Shown here: positions 25,001 through 32,943 of the stretch, one piece after another | Layout: the number at the start of each line of letters is the position of its first letter | Position numbering within the stretch: the first letter of the stretch is position 1 | DNA from: Watersipora subatra | Taxonomy: Eukaryota; Bryozoa; Gymnolaemata; Cheilostomatida; Watersiporidae | Direction of reading: 5' to 3' | DNA: 64,000 nucleotides | Assembly: GCF_963576615.1 (NCBI RefSeq) | Contig: NC_088708.1 | Coordinates: forward strand, 3,224,001 to 3,288,000 | Position numbers and translations under genes: made by a program | The notes under the pieces: model-generated | The model's input: only the letters and a program-made list of their open reading frames with translations | Databases searched by the model: none | Told to the model about the DNA's origin: nothing

Positions 25001-28000
25001 ACTTGTTTGCTGTAGTGTTGCCATAGTTTTAGTGACGATGTACTTGTTTGCTGTGGTGTTGCCATAGTTTTAGTGACGGTTTACCTGTTTGCTGTAGTGT
25101 TGCCATAGTTTTAGTGACGATGTACTTGTTTGCTGTAGTGTTACCATAGTTTTAGTGACGGTGTACCTGTTTGCTGTAGTGTTGCCATAGTTTTAGTGAT
25201 GATGTACTCGTTTGATGTAGTGTTGCCATAGTTTTAGTGACTGTTTACCTGTTTGCTGTAGTGTTGCCATAGTTTTAGTGACGATGTACTTGTTTGCTGT
25301 AGTGTTACCATAGTTTTAGTGACGGTGTACCTGTTTGCTGTAGTGTTGCCATAGTTTTAGTGACGATGTACTTGTTTGCTGTAGTGTTACCATAGTTTTA
25401 GTGACGATGTACCTGAGAAAATCGATTGTCACAATCATCAGAATTATCCTGATTCGAGGTCACTAAGGTGTAAATCCATTGTTTTCAAATTCGTTCATAA
25501 TATGGCTTACAACCTGACTGCAAGACTTTAAAGCGTTTTAATGAACATTGAGCATACTCTTCAGGAACATCGTACGGCGTAATAATAATAGTAGCCATTG
25601 GTATGGTATAATGAAGTCTTTTCTAAAGCTAAGAAAACTTTAAACGTTTTCTTTTTCGTTAAAACTTTAAACGTAACACCATCGAAATAATTGATAACTG
25701 CATCTATATAATGTTTTACTCAAAGTAGTTCCTTGTTTAACTTGGTCTCTTACTTCGTCATACATGAAAAATAGTTTAGTAAAAATGCTGAAGGCCAACG
25801 GCATTAACGTCGCTCTACTCGAAGGAGACTGCCAAATATAGGTGACATTAGCATCGCTTCATCCGTAAAAGGGTTATATTAATTTTCCCAAAATGTTGGC
25901 GAGCTAGTCGCAAAAATAAAGTTCTACAATTTATTTGAACGTCACCTCTAGTGCAACACCATTATGGGGAAATTAATGGTTAAAAAATATGGCGCTCAAA
26001 TATAGGTTTTAAGGTATTTACATGTACTAGAGATTAAGCGTGTGCCATTCTGTTAGAGTAAGTAATCGATGGTTGTATGCATGTCTTTTCAAGAGTGCAG
26101 TCAGTAGTCAGTAGTGAGCCAGGAATGAAGTACTCTATAATATCTTTCAAGAGTGTAGTTAGTAGTGAGTCAGGAGTGAAGTACCCTATAATATCTTTCA
26201 AAAGTGTAGTTAGTAGTGAGTCAGGAGTGAAGTACTCTAAAATATCTTTCAAGAGTGTAATCAGTAGTGAATCAGGAAAAAGTACTCTGTAATGTCTTTC
26301 AAGAGTGTAGTTAGTATTGAGCCATAGTGAAGCAGTCTACCCTACAGGACAATATTATTCACAGAGTTAGATTTTGCGAAAGTTGTCTTTTCATGCATTT
26401 TTGCGTTTTGTGGATTATTATATTCGCGGAGGAACACATATGCGAATAAATTAATTTGTGCGTCGAGCTATCAATAGAGTGCAAAACCCTAACATGCGTA
26501 TAGCAGTGTTTAACTCTATATAGGACTTTTTTATTCTATATTTAATCGTATCTGGAAATCAAATCATATACATACATTGTCTATTTTATCAACGTCGGTA
26601 TTAGAAGTTGTTGGAGGTGATTTCACAGTGAATAATTGCAAGACCAATTTTTGACAACACATGCTGAATTCTGAAGAAATTGTGCCAACCTTGAATAATT
26701 TTGTAAAGAGTTGTTATGCATTGGCATATGGCATGCATTGGTGCAATTCTGACCCCCAAGATGGTTACAAAAGTTTTGTAACCATCAGGGGTTAGAAGTT
26801 AGAACTTAGCTATATTTACTGGCCACGTCCGGTGACTAATTTTTAATTTTACCTAGCAGTTATTCTCCCCTTTTTTGAGAAAAGTTCCAACAACTCTGAT
26901 TATTCATGGATTTAATCTATTCGCGGGATTGTCTGCCCGCAAATTCACAAATTTTTAAATCCATTGAATATCATCCTGTAGGGTATCTTTTAAGAGTGTA
27001 GTTAGTGGTTAGTAGTGAGCCAAGAGTGAAGTAGTCTATAACATCTTTCAAGAGTGTAAGTTGAAGCCAAGCTTAGTTGATAACAAAAGAACATTTTTTT
27101 CAATTTTAACATTTTTTTCCAATTAGTTTGGAATGCCGATGTATTTATATTTTGAGGGAACAACTCCATATTGATTAAGTAAACATTACCTAAATCTTTT
27201 ATCATTGGCTCTATTATTAGACTACTTATTATCAACGAGATTGAGGTATAGGCCTTTTTAAAAAATTATCAGCAGTAAAAATTCATTTCAAGACATTAAA
27301 TGCTTCATAATTTACACAAAATCAGTAAAGTATTGTGGTACCTGCTGCCTATACATATGGTATGGTGACAAGTGTTTGGCTAGTGTATTTGCTCTCCAAC
27401 ATTCTATGTATAGATTTAGCCTGATTTTCTTTAAGGCTACCTTATTTTTGTTACTTTGTGCAATACGAGTTCATAATTATTTTCAAATCAGTTTCAAAGA
27501 CCTCATTCTTGGTTTTGAAATACATATATTTCTATTAATTGTTCTGTTGACGTAAAAAGTTCTCATTTCCACAGGAATTGAGTTTACTAGGAAAACCATG
27601 ATTTGACTAATTTGTAGCCGTAGTATATTTTACAATGGTTTACTAAGTAAATATTGGACTCTTACCCAGCATGCAGCAGCGATTTTTGTTGTCTTAGTGG
27701 AACTGTGATTCAATATTTTGTTGTTCACGTGTATTTAATTTAAATGATTACTCTAGGTTAATGCATTAAATCCCAGTGTATAACTGTTCACATCAAGCTC
27801 ATTAGAATGGTTTGCTTGCGAAACTAAAGATGGCCTTTCATTATCACACTTTTCGAAAATGGCAACAAACACAAACTGACTGTGGATTTGACCACTCAAT
27901 CTTATCTTTCTTTGTAGAACAACACTTGCAACAAGCTCACAGATATCTGGAGAGCAGACAATTTCATTGCCAAATTTTGCAGACATGGATGGGAAGGTAA

Positions 28001-30648
28001 CAATGCCTATTTCAGTTTTTGTTTACATTTATTACCTCTTCAGTCATTTATCCCATAAGTGTAGCAAGTGAAAATTCTGGGCCATTAATAAACTAGTTAC
28101 CCAACGTATTGTATTTTAGGGATTGTCATCATCGGCTCTGCATGAGAATGATGAACAGAGCATCAACGTTGGTGATGTTATTGATGTACTCATACAAACT
28201 GGAGGTAATATTACCTACATGTACATCCTCTATTTGTTCCTGTACCGCAACACCTTGCTTGCCAGTCTCTTTTTTAATCCGAATCCATGGCAAATCTTAC
28301 AACATCTTTTATAATACTACTTTTGTCATATGAATTTTAAAAACATTTTGATTAAACAAGAGCAAGGCTGCATCACCGTTTTTAAAGCAATAAGCAGACA
28401 AACATGTGTTTAAAGCCGATCGGTTATTTGACTAATAAATTATCATATTTAGTAAAAACAAAACTTCAACCTTGAATCAAGCGAGTTAAGAATTTATAAG
28501 TTAAGAAGTCGAATCTAGTATTTTACATATATAGTACTTGAATGTCACCATACTGTGAATGCTTGCTTGGATTGTACTGCGAATTGCAATAATGCTGCTG
28601 GAAATTAAATTTTTATTAGCTAGAGTAAAAACGAGGTAATTTGTGTAATACTGAATATGAATGATTTGATTGGTACAACTCAGCTTTGCATAACTGATCT
28701 AGTAAGAAGCTCCTGTTGAACTTCATCTTTGTTGATAATCTTCTTCGTAATTCATAATTCTTCCTCACTCGTAATTGGTGGGATTTCCCATTGCAACACA
28801 GCATTCTTATGCACAGTTGGTAACGGACTTTTTCACATGACATACTGTAGCATGCTTTTCAGTTATTTGAACATTTAATCTCAGATGATTGAAACAAAAA
28901 CTGAAAATTCAGCAAGCCATTGTTTAGGTGTGACAGCAGCCAAGTCAGCATTTTGTGAGCCATACTATTTCTCATAGAGAGATGGATGGTCATGTGTCAC
29001 GTTTGTGCACAAGCGGTATTGTAGGTCTGCCGTAAATTCAAATCGTTGTTTTAGATATGTAGCTGACTAAATATCACTGAAACAGCTGAATGCTGTCGGT
29101 AATACTTAATTAGAGGTTTGTTTAAGATAGTCTAAAATTCATAGCGAAAGCAAATTCTACTTCAAAAGTAGTTCGGGTACATTTTATAGTAGATAATTTT
29201 TCAAAAATGTACCGCATTGCTAAAGATTCAAATTTATTGTATGCTGCTATCCATTAACTCTTTCGCTACAGCAAGCCGATGTATCGGTTTTCGCGGTAAT
29301 ATAAGTACAGACCGTAAGCCGATGTATCAGCTTATCAATAGGGTTTCACTTTTCTATTCATTACGAAGCCCTCATATTAGCTAGACTAATCAAATTTTGT
29401 CTCCCATGAAACAACCTTGTTTCCAAGCACGTGCAACCAATAGAAAAAATTTTAGTTCAACAATCCATTTCTAATTATTTTTCAAAACGGCAAAACCAGA
29501 TCGTTATCGTCATGGCAATAAAAAACACGCCTCGTTAGTTCAACGCAAAGAAAGCGTCAGAAAAATTGCGAGAGTGAGGTTTACTAAACAATTTTACACT
29601 TATCTTGTAGAGAATTTTTTCCTGAATAAGATGCATTTACAGTAAAACGATATCTCATTTTATTCTCGAGATATTGCTTAAATAGTAGCGGTATATCAGT
29701 TTTTCGAAAATCCGTTTGAATGAATTTGGGCAGAATAATCGTTCGGTCAGAATTTAATGCGGTAGCGAAAGAGTTAATACAAGAAAAATTATACCACTAT
29801 TGCTATAGTTTCAGGGTCAGCAAATTTTATATTAGTTGCAGATTTGCTTTATGTAAAACACATTTAAATATTACAAAAACAAGTAAAATCACCTATTTCA
29901 ACCCACTCTAGGAATATCTAAACAGCAGATTGTTCTAATGTTTTGCAATATATGCTTATATGAAGTGCTAGGTAGGCAACAGTTAAAATGCATAAGTTAT
30001 CACCGTGTAAAATTCATGTTATGCGTTAGTCTTGTCACATATCATTATATTACTAGTTTAATTGTCTCAACCAGAGAATGAGACAAAGGTAAACCAACTG
30101 GTACGCTGTTTGCATGAAGAAGTTGTCGGTACCAGTGTCAAAACCTGACATTGAATAGATACAATTTTTACTTAGAAATGGATCCAGAGGCAGTGAGCAA
30201 TGAAGAGCAGAAGGGTGGAGAGCAAGTAGGTGAGGAAAGAATGGATGGTAATCAAACACGGCAGCTCAACAGTGAGACCATAGACCTCGAGTTACCTCTC
30301 TCACCCCTTGATATGGACTGGATAGACACTAATAGTAACAGCCACTACCCAGATGGGTTTAGCAGCCATAATGTTCCTACCACTGAGAGTTTCAGCTACA
30401 GTGGCCATAATGAGTTGGACTGGTTGTCAAATATGCATCTTGACATGGATCAGCCTAAGATAAACTCTTTGGATGATATTAACTCTAGTAGCAGGTCGCT
30501 GTCCACATCTGATCCTGTACTCTCACCAAAACCTCCTGATCTCATGAACATCTTTAATTTGGATGATTCCGATTTTAGAGTAGCCACAGATTCTGGATCT
30601 GATTATAATTGGGACAAACTAATCAGCCAGACTTCTCATAACTTATAG
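15690..30648 (+). CDS. MRTF: Myocardin-related transcription factor (MRTF/MKL), 12 coding exons
   Basis: This is an actin-regulated coactivator of serum response factor. In the known family, G-actin binds the RPEL motifs and holds the protein in the cytoplasm; release allows nuclear entry and activation of cytoskeletal genes. Exons: 15690-16065, 16637-16702, 17045-17094, 18473-18548, 18957-19118, 19691-20635, 22075-22330, 22892-22964, 23150-23520, 27918-27996, 28120-28204, 30176-30648. Every junction has GT/AG and the phases agree, giving 1003 residues. Three RPEL motifs lie at about 126-150, 165-189 and 209-232. A basic stretch is at about 366-395, a SAP domain at about 519-553 and a short leucine-zipper-like helix at about 650-675. 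A Gln-rich part and an acidic C-terminus follow. The start is ATG 15690, with an in-frame TAG at 15621 and no ATG between. An upstream alternative first exon cannot be excluded. The gene ends tail-to-tail with ATPSCKMT. Confidence 0.92.
16637..16702 (+). CDS. MRTF: MRTF exon 2 (RPEL motif 1)
   Basis: After a TTCCAG acceptor it encodes LNRKLMVRRSVPELVDAGIY, a recognisable RPEL repeat with the core R-x-V-P-E-L-V. Two GT donors are close together. The one at 16703 (GTAGGT) keeps the frame into exon 3 (reading P-P-S-P-Y-A-F). The one at 16707 would shift the frame. The first was therefore chosen. Confidence 0.8.
17045..17094 (+). CDS. MRTF: MRTF exon 3 (linker between RPEL 1 and 2)
   Basis: This 50-nt exon encodes SPYAFAGQRILLERAK, matching the family's conserved spacer between the first two RPEL motifs, which ends in the invariant LERA block. 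Acceptor TTTTAG, donor GTATGT, leaving phase 0. Confidence 0.85.
18473..18548 (+). CDS. MRTF: MRTF exon 4 (RPEL motif 2)
   Basis: It encodes TGDILKHKIERRPARDFLVQ followed by HHILD, a canonical RPEL motif with the R-R-P core. Acceptor TTTGTAG, donor GTAAGA. It enters in phase 0 and leaves in phase 1. Confidence 0.9.
18799..18864 (+). repeat. Short tandem duplication in MRTF intron 4
   Basis: The block TCGTGGATGTGGCTTAGGTT followed by TGCTGGTGA occurs twice, at 18799 and 18836 (37-bp period). Confidence 0.7.
18957..19118 (+). CDS. MRTF: MRTF exon 5 (RPEL motif 3)
   Basis: It encodes the helix LQSMQRKLKKAKLTDELNEK and then LEHRPGPLELVTQRIL, the third RPEL motif, with the R-P-G-P-x-E-L-V core typical of the third repeat in this family. 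Acceptor TTGCAG, donor GTACTG. The basic K-L-K-K-A-K before the motif corresponds to part of the family's bipartite nuclear import signal. Confidence 0.9.
19691..20635 (+). CDS. MRTF: MRTF exon 6 (basic region and SAP domain)
   Basis: The largest exon, 945 nt, encodes residues about 244-558. A Ser/Pro/Gln-rich part leads to a basic stretch (SRPNRRNSRHSRSKQQTKQR then VIKFHEYKGPP). This matches the B1 region that contacts SRF in the family. Near its end lies a SAP domain (LEDLKVADLKQELKRRDL, then TVSGSKPQLIERLREHQ). The donor GTAACA at 20636 interrupts an open frame that would run on about 36 codons, so intron retention would give a truncated protein. Confidence 0.9.
21650..22013. repeat. 364-bp near-perfect palindrome (MITE-like) in MRTF intron 6
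   Basis: The left arm (21650-21797) and right arm (about 21870-22013) are inverted copies of about 145 bp with only a handful of differences. They begin GCGCAGGGCATTCCTAATTG and end with its reverse complement. An AT-rich (TATA/CATG) loop of about 70-80 bp lies between them. The right end lies 61 bp before the exon 7 acceptor. No target duplication is evident. It could be a hairpin-type MITE or an inverted duplication. Confidence 0.8.
22075..22330 (+). CDS. MRTF: MRTF exon 7 (Ser/Pro-rich)
   Basis: It encodes about 85 residues of low complexity including SPPQTPSSPMEDLLKSPS, suggestive of proline-directed phosphorylation sites. Acceptor AAACAG, donor GTAAGC, phase 1 in and 2 out. Its acceptor lies only 61 bp after a 364-bp palindrome (21650-22013). 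Confidence 0.85.
22892..22964 (+). CDS. MRTF: MRTF exon 8 (leucine-zipper-like segment, first half)
   Basis: It encodes SSKTTADMHKTVRAQAKQIE then VLT. Together with the start of exon 9 (RQLMQFQQQ) it aligns with the family's dimerisation zipper, which carries a K-Q-I-E-x-L-T block. The zipper appears short and its heptads are less leucine-rich than in vertebrates. Acceptor TCTTTAG, donor GTAAGT. Confidence 0.85.
23150..23520 (+). CDS. MRTF: MRTF exon 9 (zipper end and Gln-rich region)
   Basis: After RQLMQFQQQ the exon encodes a Gln-rich region of about 75 residues and then a better-conserved-looking stretch (DKQVYLATPDGKMTAYKVIL). Acceptor CATTTTAG, donor GTGAGT at 23521, phase 2 out. The 4.4-kb intron that follows contains most of the MRTF transposon load. 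Confidence 0.85.
23707..26016 (+). mobile_element. Family A DNA element with expanded minisatellite, MRTF intron 9
   Basis: The element starts TACCGTAAAACCACTATTTG and ends, inverted, ATATAGGTTTTAAGGTA. Both ends contain the motif TTTGAAC-x-CACCTCTA. The internal order matches the shorter copy at 6990-7440: subterminal block, GTAGTGTTGCCATAG motif, then the TCACTAAGGT-GTAAATC block. About 1.47 kb of its 2.3 kb is the tandem array at 23942-25414. No transposase is seen. The copy is non-autonomous. Confidence 0.65.
23942..25414 (+). repeat. 41-bp minisatellite, about 36 units
   Basis: The unit reads GCCATAGTTTTAGTGACGAT then GTACTTGTTTGCTGTAGTGTT. Units differ at fixed positions (GACGATGTACTTG, GACGGTGTACCTG, GACTGTTTACCTG), and variant types alternate, hinting at higher-order units. 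The period was checked at 23954 and 23995. The array lies inside a transposable element and within intron 9 of MRTF. Confidence 0.92.
26083..26337 (+). repeat. 51-bp tandem repeat, about 5 units
   Basis: Units contain AATATCTTTCAAGAGTGTAG then TTAGTAGTGAGTCAGGAGTG. Starts at 26138, 26189 and 26240 give the 51-bp period. Further diverged copies occur at about 26986-27060, separated from these by the inserted element 26340-26983. Short open frames across this array on both strands are by-products of the repeat. Confidence 0.85.
26340..26983. mobile_element. 644-bp MITE inserted in the 51-bp repeat array
   Basis: The termini CCCTACAGGACAATATT and AATATCATCCTGTAGGG are imperfect inverted repeats. 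TA flanks both sides (26338-26339 and 26984-26985), the target duplication of Tc1/mariner-type elements. Copies of the 51-bp repeat continue on both sides, so the array existed before the insertion. No transposase is present. Confidence 0.7.
27918..27996 (+). CDS. MRTF: MRTF exon 10
   Basis: A 79-nt exon encoding TTLATSSQISGEQTISLPNF then ADMDGK. Acceptor TTTGTAG, donor GTAACA. It was identified by phase and by continuity with exons 9 and 11 rather than by a domain, so it is slightly less certain than its neighbours. Confidence 0.7.
28120..28204 (+). CDS. MRTF: MRTF exon 11 (conserved C-terminal motif)
   Basis: It encodes SALHENDEQSINVGDVIDVL followed by IQTG, and joins exon 12 to give I-Q-T-G-E. 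This resembles the family block D-L-F-D-I-L-I-Q-S-G-E in the transactivation region. Acceptor ATTTTAG, donor GTAATA. Confidence 0.85.
29258..29773. mobile_element. piggyBac-like MITE in the last MRTF intron
   Basis: A 516-bp element has inverted ends CTCTTTCGCTAC and GTAGCGAAAGAG, directly flanked by TTAA on both sides (29254-29257 and 29774-29777). TTAA targets are the hallmark of piggyBac transposition. A repeated block AAGCCGATGTATC appears twice near the left end. The plus-strand frame at 29720-29911 spans the element's end and is not a gene. Confidence 0.7.
30176..30648 (+). CDS. MRTF: MRTF exon 12 (acidic transactivation C-terminus)
   Basis: Terminal coding exon, 156 residues and a TAG stop at 30646-30648. 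It is acidic and rich in Ser and Asp, with short hydrophobic-acidic blocks such as LELPLSPLDMDWID, HNELDWLSNMHLDMD and IFNLDDSDF, typical of transactivation domains. Acceptor TTACTTAG. Confidence 0.88.
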
Positions 30649-31364
30649 GATGTCTTGAACAATTGGCAGCTAGTAATGTTCATGCTGTTGGCCCACCTGC
30701 TTCACTAACGCGATTCCAGATCCTGTACTGCTCAAACATGTAAATAGGCAATACTAATAGAGGCGCATGTTTTGGCATGCAGGTAGCCCATACGCTTCTA
30801 CAGTTTTTAATTAGCCAAGACTTTAGAACTGGTGCTAAATATGTCTGTCATCGGAATATCTTGGAGTAGAAACATATCTATTATTTTTGCGAAATACGAA
30901 ATCTCAATTCTGGAAGCTGCTATGTTCAATTTTAGCTCTGCGGTGTGCCACTATTTGCATCATTCTGTAGGTGTTTCGAATTGTTCTTATGGCTCGCCTA
31001 GGCCTTTGGCCTACACAGAACCTATTTAATTGCAGCATTTGTACTTGAGCAATATATATTACCACCCGCTGCGCTTGACCAAGTGTGACATTCCATGATA
31101 GAATGATGATTTTAGGTTGAGTTTATTGAAGGCTTGCTTACCATTTTCTTTATGCGCATTACAGGCATATTATAGATGGAGAATATTAAACTTTTTCTGT
31201 ATTCTTTAATTTATGTTTGCCTTCAAATATTTTTGTACTATTTTATGCATAACTGTAATTAAATTACTTGTAAAATACATCACAATTTCCTTCACAGCAC
31301 ATATATCTAGTTTACTATGATAATGCAAAAGCAATAATAATAATATGTTCATGTAAGAAACAAG
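30649..31364. other. Convergent 3' region between MRTF and ATPSCKMT
   Basis: About 716 bp separate the two stop codons. For MRTF, ATTAAA-type polyadenylation hexamers occur at 31185-31190 and 31258-31263. Both transcripts probably end in this interval and their 3' UTRs may overlap. The frame at 30832-31029 has no recognisable content. Confidence 0.45.
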
Positions 31365-32042
31365 TTACACAATTGTATCTGTTATCATCGATGTGCGATC
31401 ATAAACCCATACACGGTCAATTCCTTCGCCTTCTATCAAAACTGGCACCCAATTTGGTAACGGAAATCTGCAAGCAATAAGCACACCATTACTTTTCAAA
31501 TCGTGTTCTAACTTGCATTCCAACTCGGTCATCAAACCTTCTACCCCGAATACCACAATGTTATCATAAATTCCCAAATCAGTTTTAAATATGTCCTTCT
31601 TATAGAACGATACTGAGCCACTGGTGATGCTCCTTCTGTGCCGCCATTTAGAATACTTAGAATAGAGCACAAGCCATGGGTTTAATTCCACTCCATCAGC
31701 CTTCTCGATATTGAAGTCGTTATTTGATCCATTTGCTTTCATGACACTAAGGATAATTCTGCCATCACCGCTGCCTAGATCAACCAGCGCCCCGGATCTG
31801 CCTTTAAGACAGATGAGAATGTTTTGTATTTGTTTATCGGTCGCTGGTATATAAGGAAGGCAAACCTTTCTAAAACCAGGCAAGACGAAGGGAATCGCAA
31901 CACCATATATAATGGAGGCAATAGCTACTCCAAAGCCCAAAACAAACTTTGATGCTGAAGTAAGTCTGGGAGGTTGACTGATAGCAGTACCTTGACTGAT
32001 TTGCTCACATATATCACAGTCCAACTTTTTCGTTTCATTCAT
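31365..32042 (-). CDS. ATPSCKMT: ATP synthase c-subunit lysine N-methyltransferase (FAM173/ATPSCKMT family)
   Basis: This single-exon frame encodes 225 residues, close to the usual length of the family. In the known family the enzyme sits in mitochondrial membranes and trimethylates a lysine of the ATP synthase c-ring subunit using S-adenosylmethionine. A hydrophobic pre-methyltransferase segment lies at about residues 32-55 (VLGFGVAIASIIYGVAIPFV), followed by the family block VCLPYIPATDKQIQN. Motif I is LVDLGSGDGRI (about 87-97), followed by the acidic ELNPWLVLYSK (about 118-128). A later block, VLIACRFPLPNW, and the C-terminal GEGIDRVWVYD are strongly family-like. An in-frame TAG stands immediately before the ATG, so this start is the only one in the exon. 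The paralogue FAM173A (ANKMT) is a possible alternative. The N-terminal hydrophobic part fits ATPSCKMT better. Confidence 0.85.
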   Translation of the reverse strand: MNETKKLDCDICEQISQGTAISQPPRLTSASKFVLGFGVAIASIIYGVAIPFVLPGFRKVCLPYIPATDKQIQNILICLKGRSGALVDLGSGDGRIILSVMKANGSNNDFNIEKADGVELNPWLVLYSKYSKWRHRRSITSGSVSFYKKDIFKTDLGIYDNIVVFGVEGLMTELECKLEHDLKSNGVLIACRFPLPNWVPVLIEGEGIDRVWVYDRTSMITDTIV

Positions 32043-32058
32043 CTACAATATGAGAAAA
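32043..32058 (-). promoter_or_regulatory. Possible splice (or spliced-leader) acceptor abutting the ATPSCKMT start
   Basis: On the minus strand the sequence directly before the start codon reads TTTTCTCATATTGTAG|ATG, a pyrimidine-rich run ending in AG. This looks like a 3' splice site. It would imply a non-coding first exon upstream or a trans-spliced leader. It could also be coincidence. Confidence 0.3.
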
Positions 32059-32336
32059 TTCTCGCAACAGAATGCTATGATAGAATGCCCAGGACAACAC
32101 AATTATAGTATAAATGAATATTTGATGAAACAAGAATCATTCACAGAATTCGCTAGGTTTTTCATAGTTTGGCCGGTGGTGTGCCTTACACTATGGAGCG
32201 ACTTACGCGTGAAATTATTGGCACGTTATTACATGTATACAATTTCACATGTAATTTACGGATTAAACCGTTGCAGGTTTATGTTGATAATTTCAATGTA
32301 CCAGTAACTTTTAAAAACCACTGAGGAGTTAACAAA

Positions 32337-32943
32337 ATGGCACAGAAAAGAAATTGTACATATTCTGCAGATTACAAGTTACGACAATACCAGAATATGC
32401 AGCCGAAAACAATGATCAAACAGCAGATTATAAAATTGGAGTTGGCAAAAACAGAGTTTGCTCTTACTGAAATGAAGAAAACAAAATCGCCAATCGCAGC
32501 CTAAAGGCTAGGCAGCCATTTCCTCTATCTCTAGTGCTAGCATAGTTGAAAAGTGATGCCGTAGATGAAGATTTCATTGGATTACAGCTGCTACATATTT
32601 GGAGTGACGCAGATAGTATTGATAAATTTCTTATTATGTTATTTACGCTATAGTTACCAGAATAACTCTTAACATGTTACATTAACATACCGGTCACGTT
32701 CTCAGTTGTGGCATGTAGTGTAAGGATACCGTTCAGCCTGTTATTGCCTCCATATTTTTAAATTGTTCATTTTTTAGGTTTTAAATGACATGTCTACTTG
32801 ATATTGGACTTTATTAAATAAATTTTCATAAAAAATTCGGCTTATACTCCAGTGCGACTTATGTAAATAAGTATGCGATTGACATATTTTATGGTTCGTG
32901 CGACTTGCACTCAAGAGAGATATATAGTCTGGAAAATATGGTA
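32337..32943 (+). mobile_element. Internally deleted pogo-like transposon relic
   Basis: From ATG 32337 a frame of about 56 codons begins MAQKRNCTYSADYKLRQYQN, like the N-terminal helix-turn-helix of pogo-type transposases. It stops at 32502, and a shifted frame then reads NRSLKARQPFPLSL, again family-like. About 32550-32650 encodes an acidic tail (VDEDFIGLQLLHIWSDAD). The catalytic core is missing. The right end (32922-32943, TAGTCTGGAAAATATGGTA) resembles the right terminus of the 96-bp MITE at 48343-48438. A left terminus was not found. Confidence 0.45.

Noticed and set aside
23942-25414. Regularly spaced repeats resembling a CRISPR array
   Set aside because: Units are directly adjacent with no unique spacers, and the context is a eukaryotic intron. 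It is a minisatellite.
26034-26292. Overlapping repeat-containing proteins on both strands
   Set aside because: Products of the 51-bp tandem repeat, whose unit length is a multiple of three.
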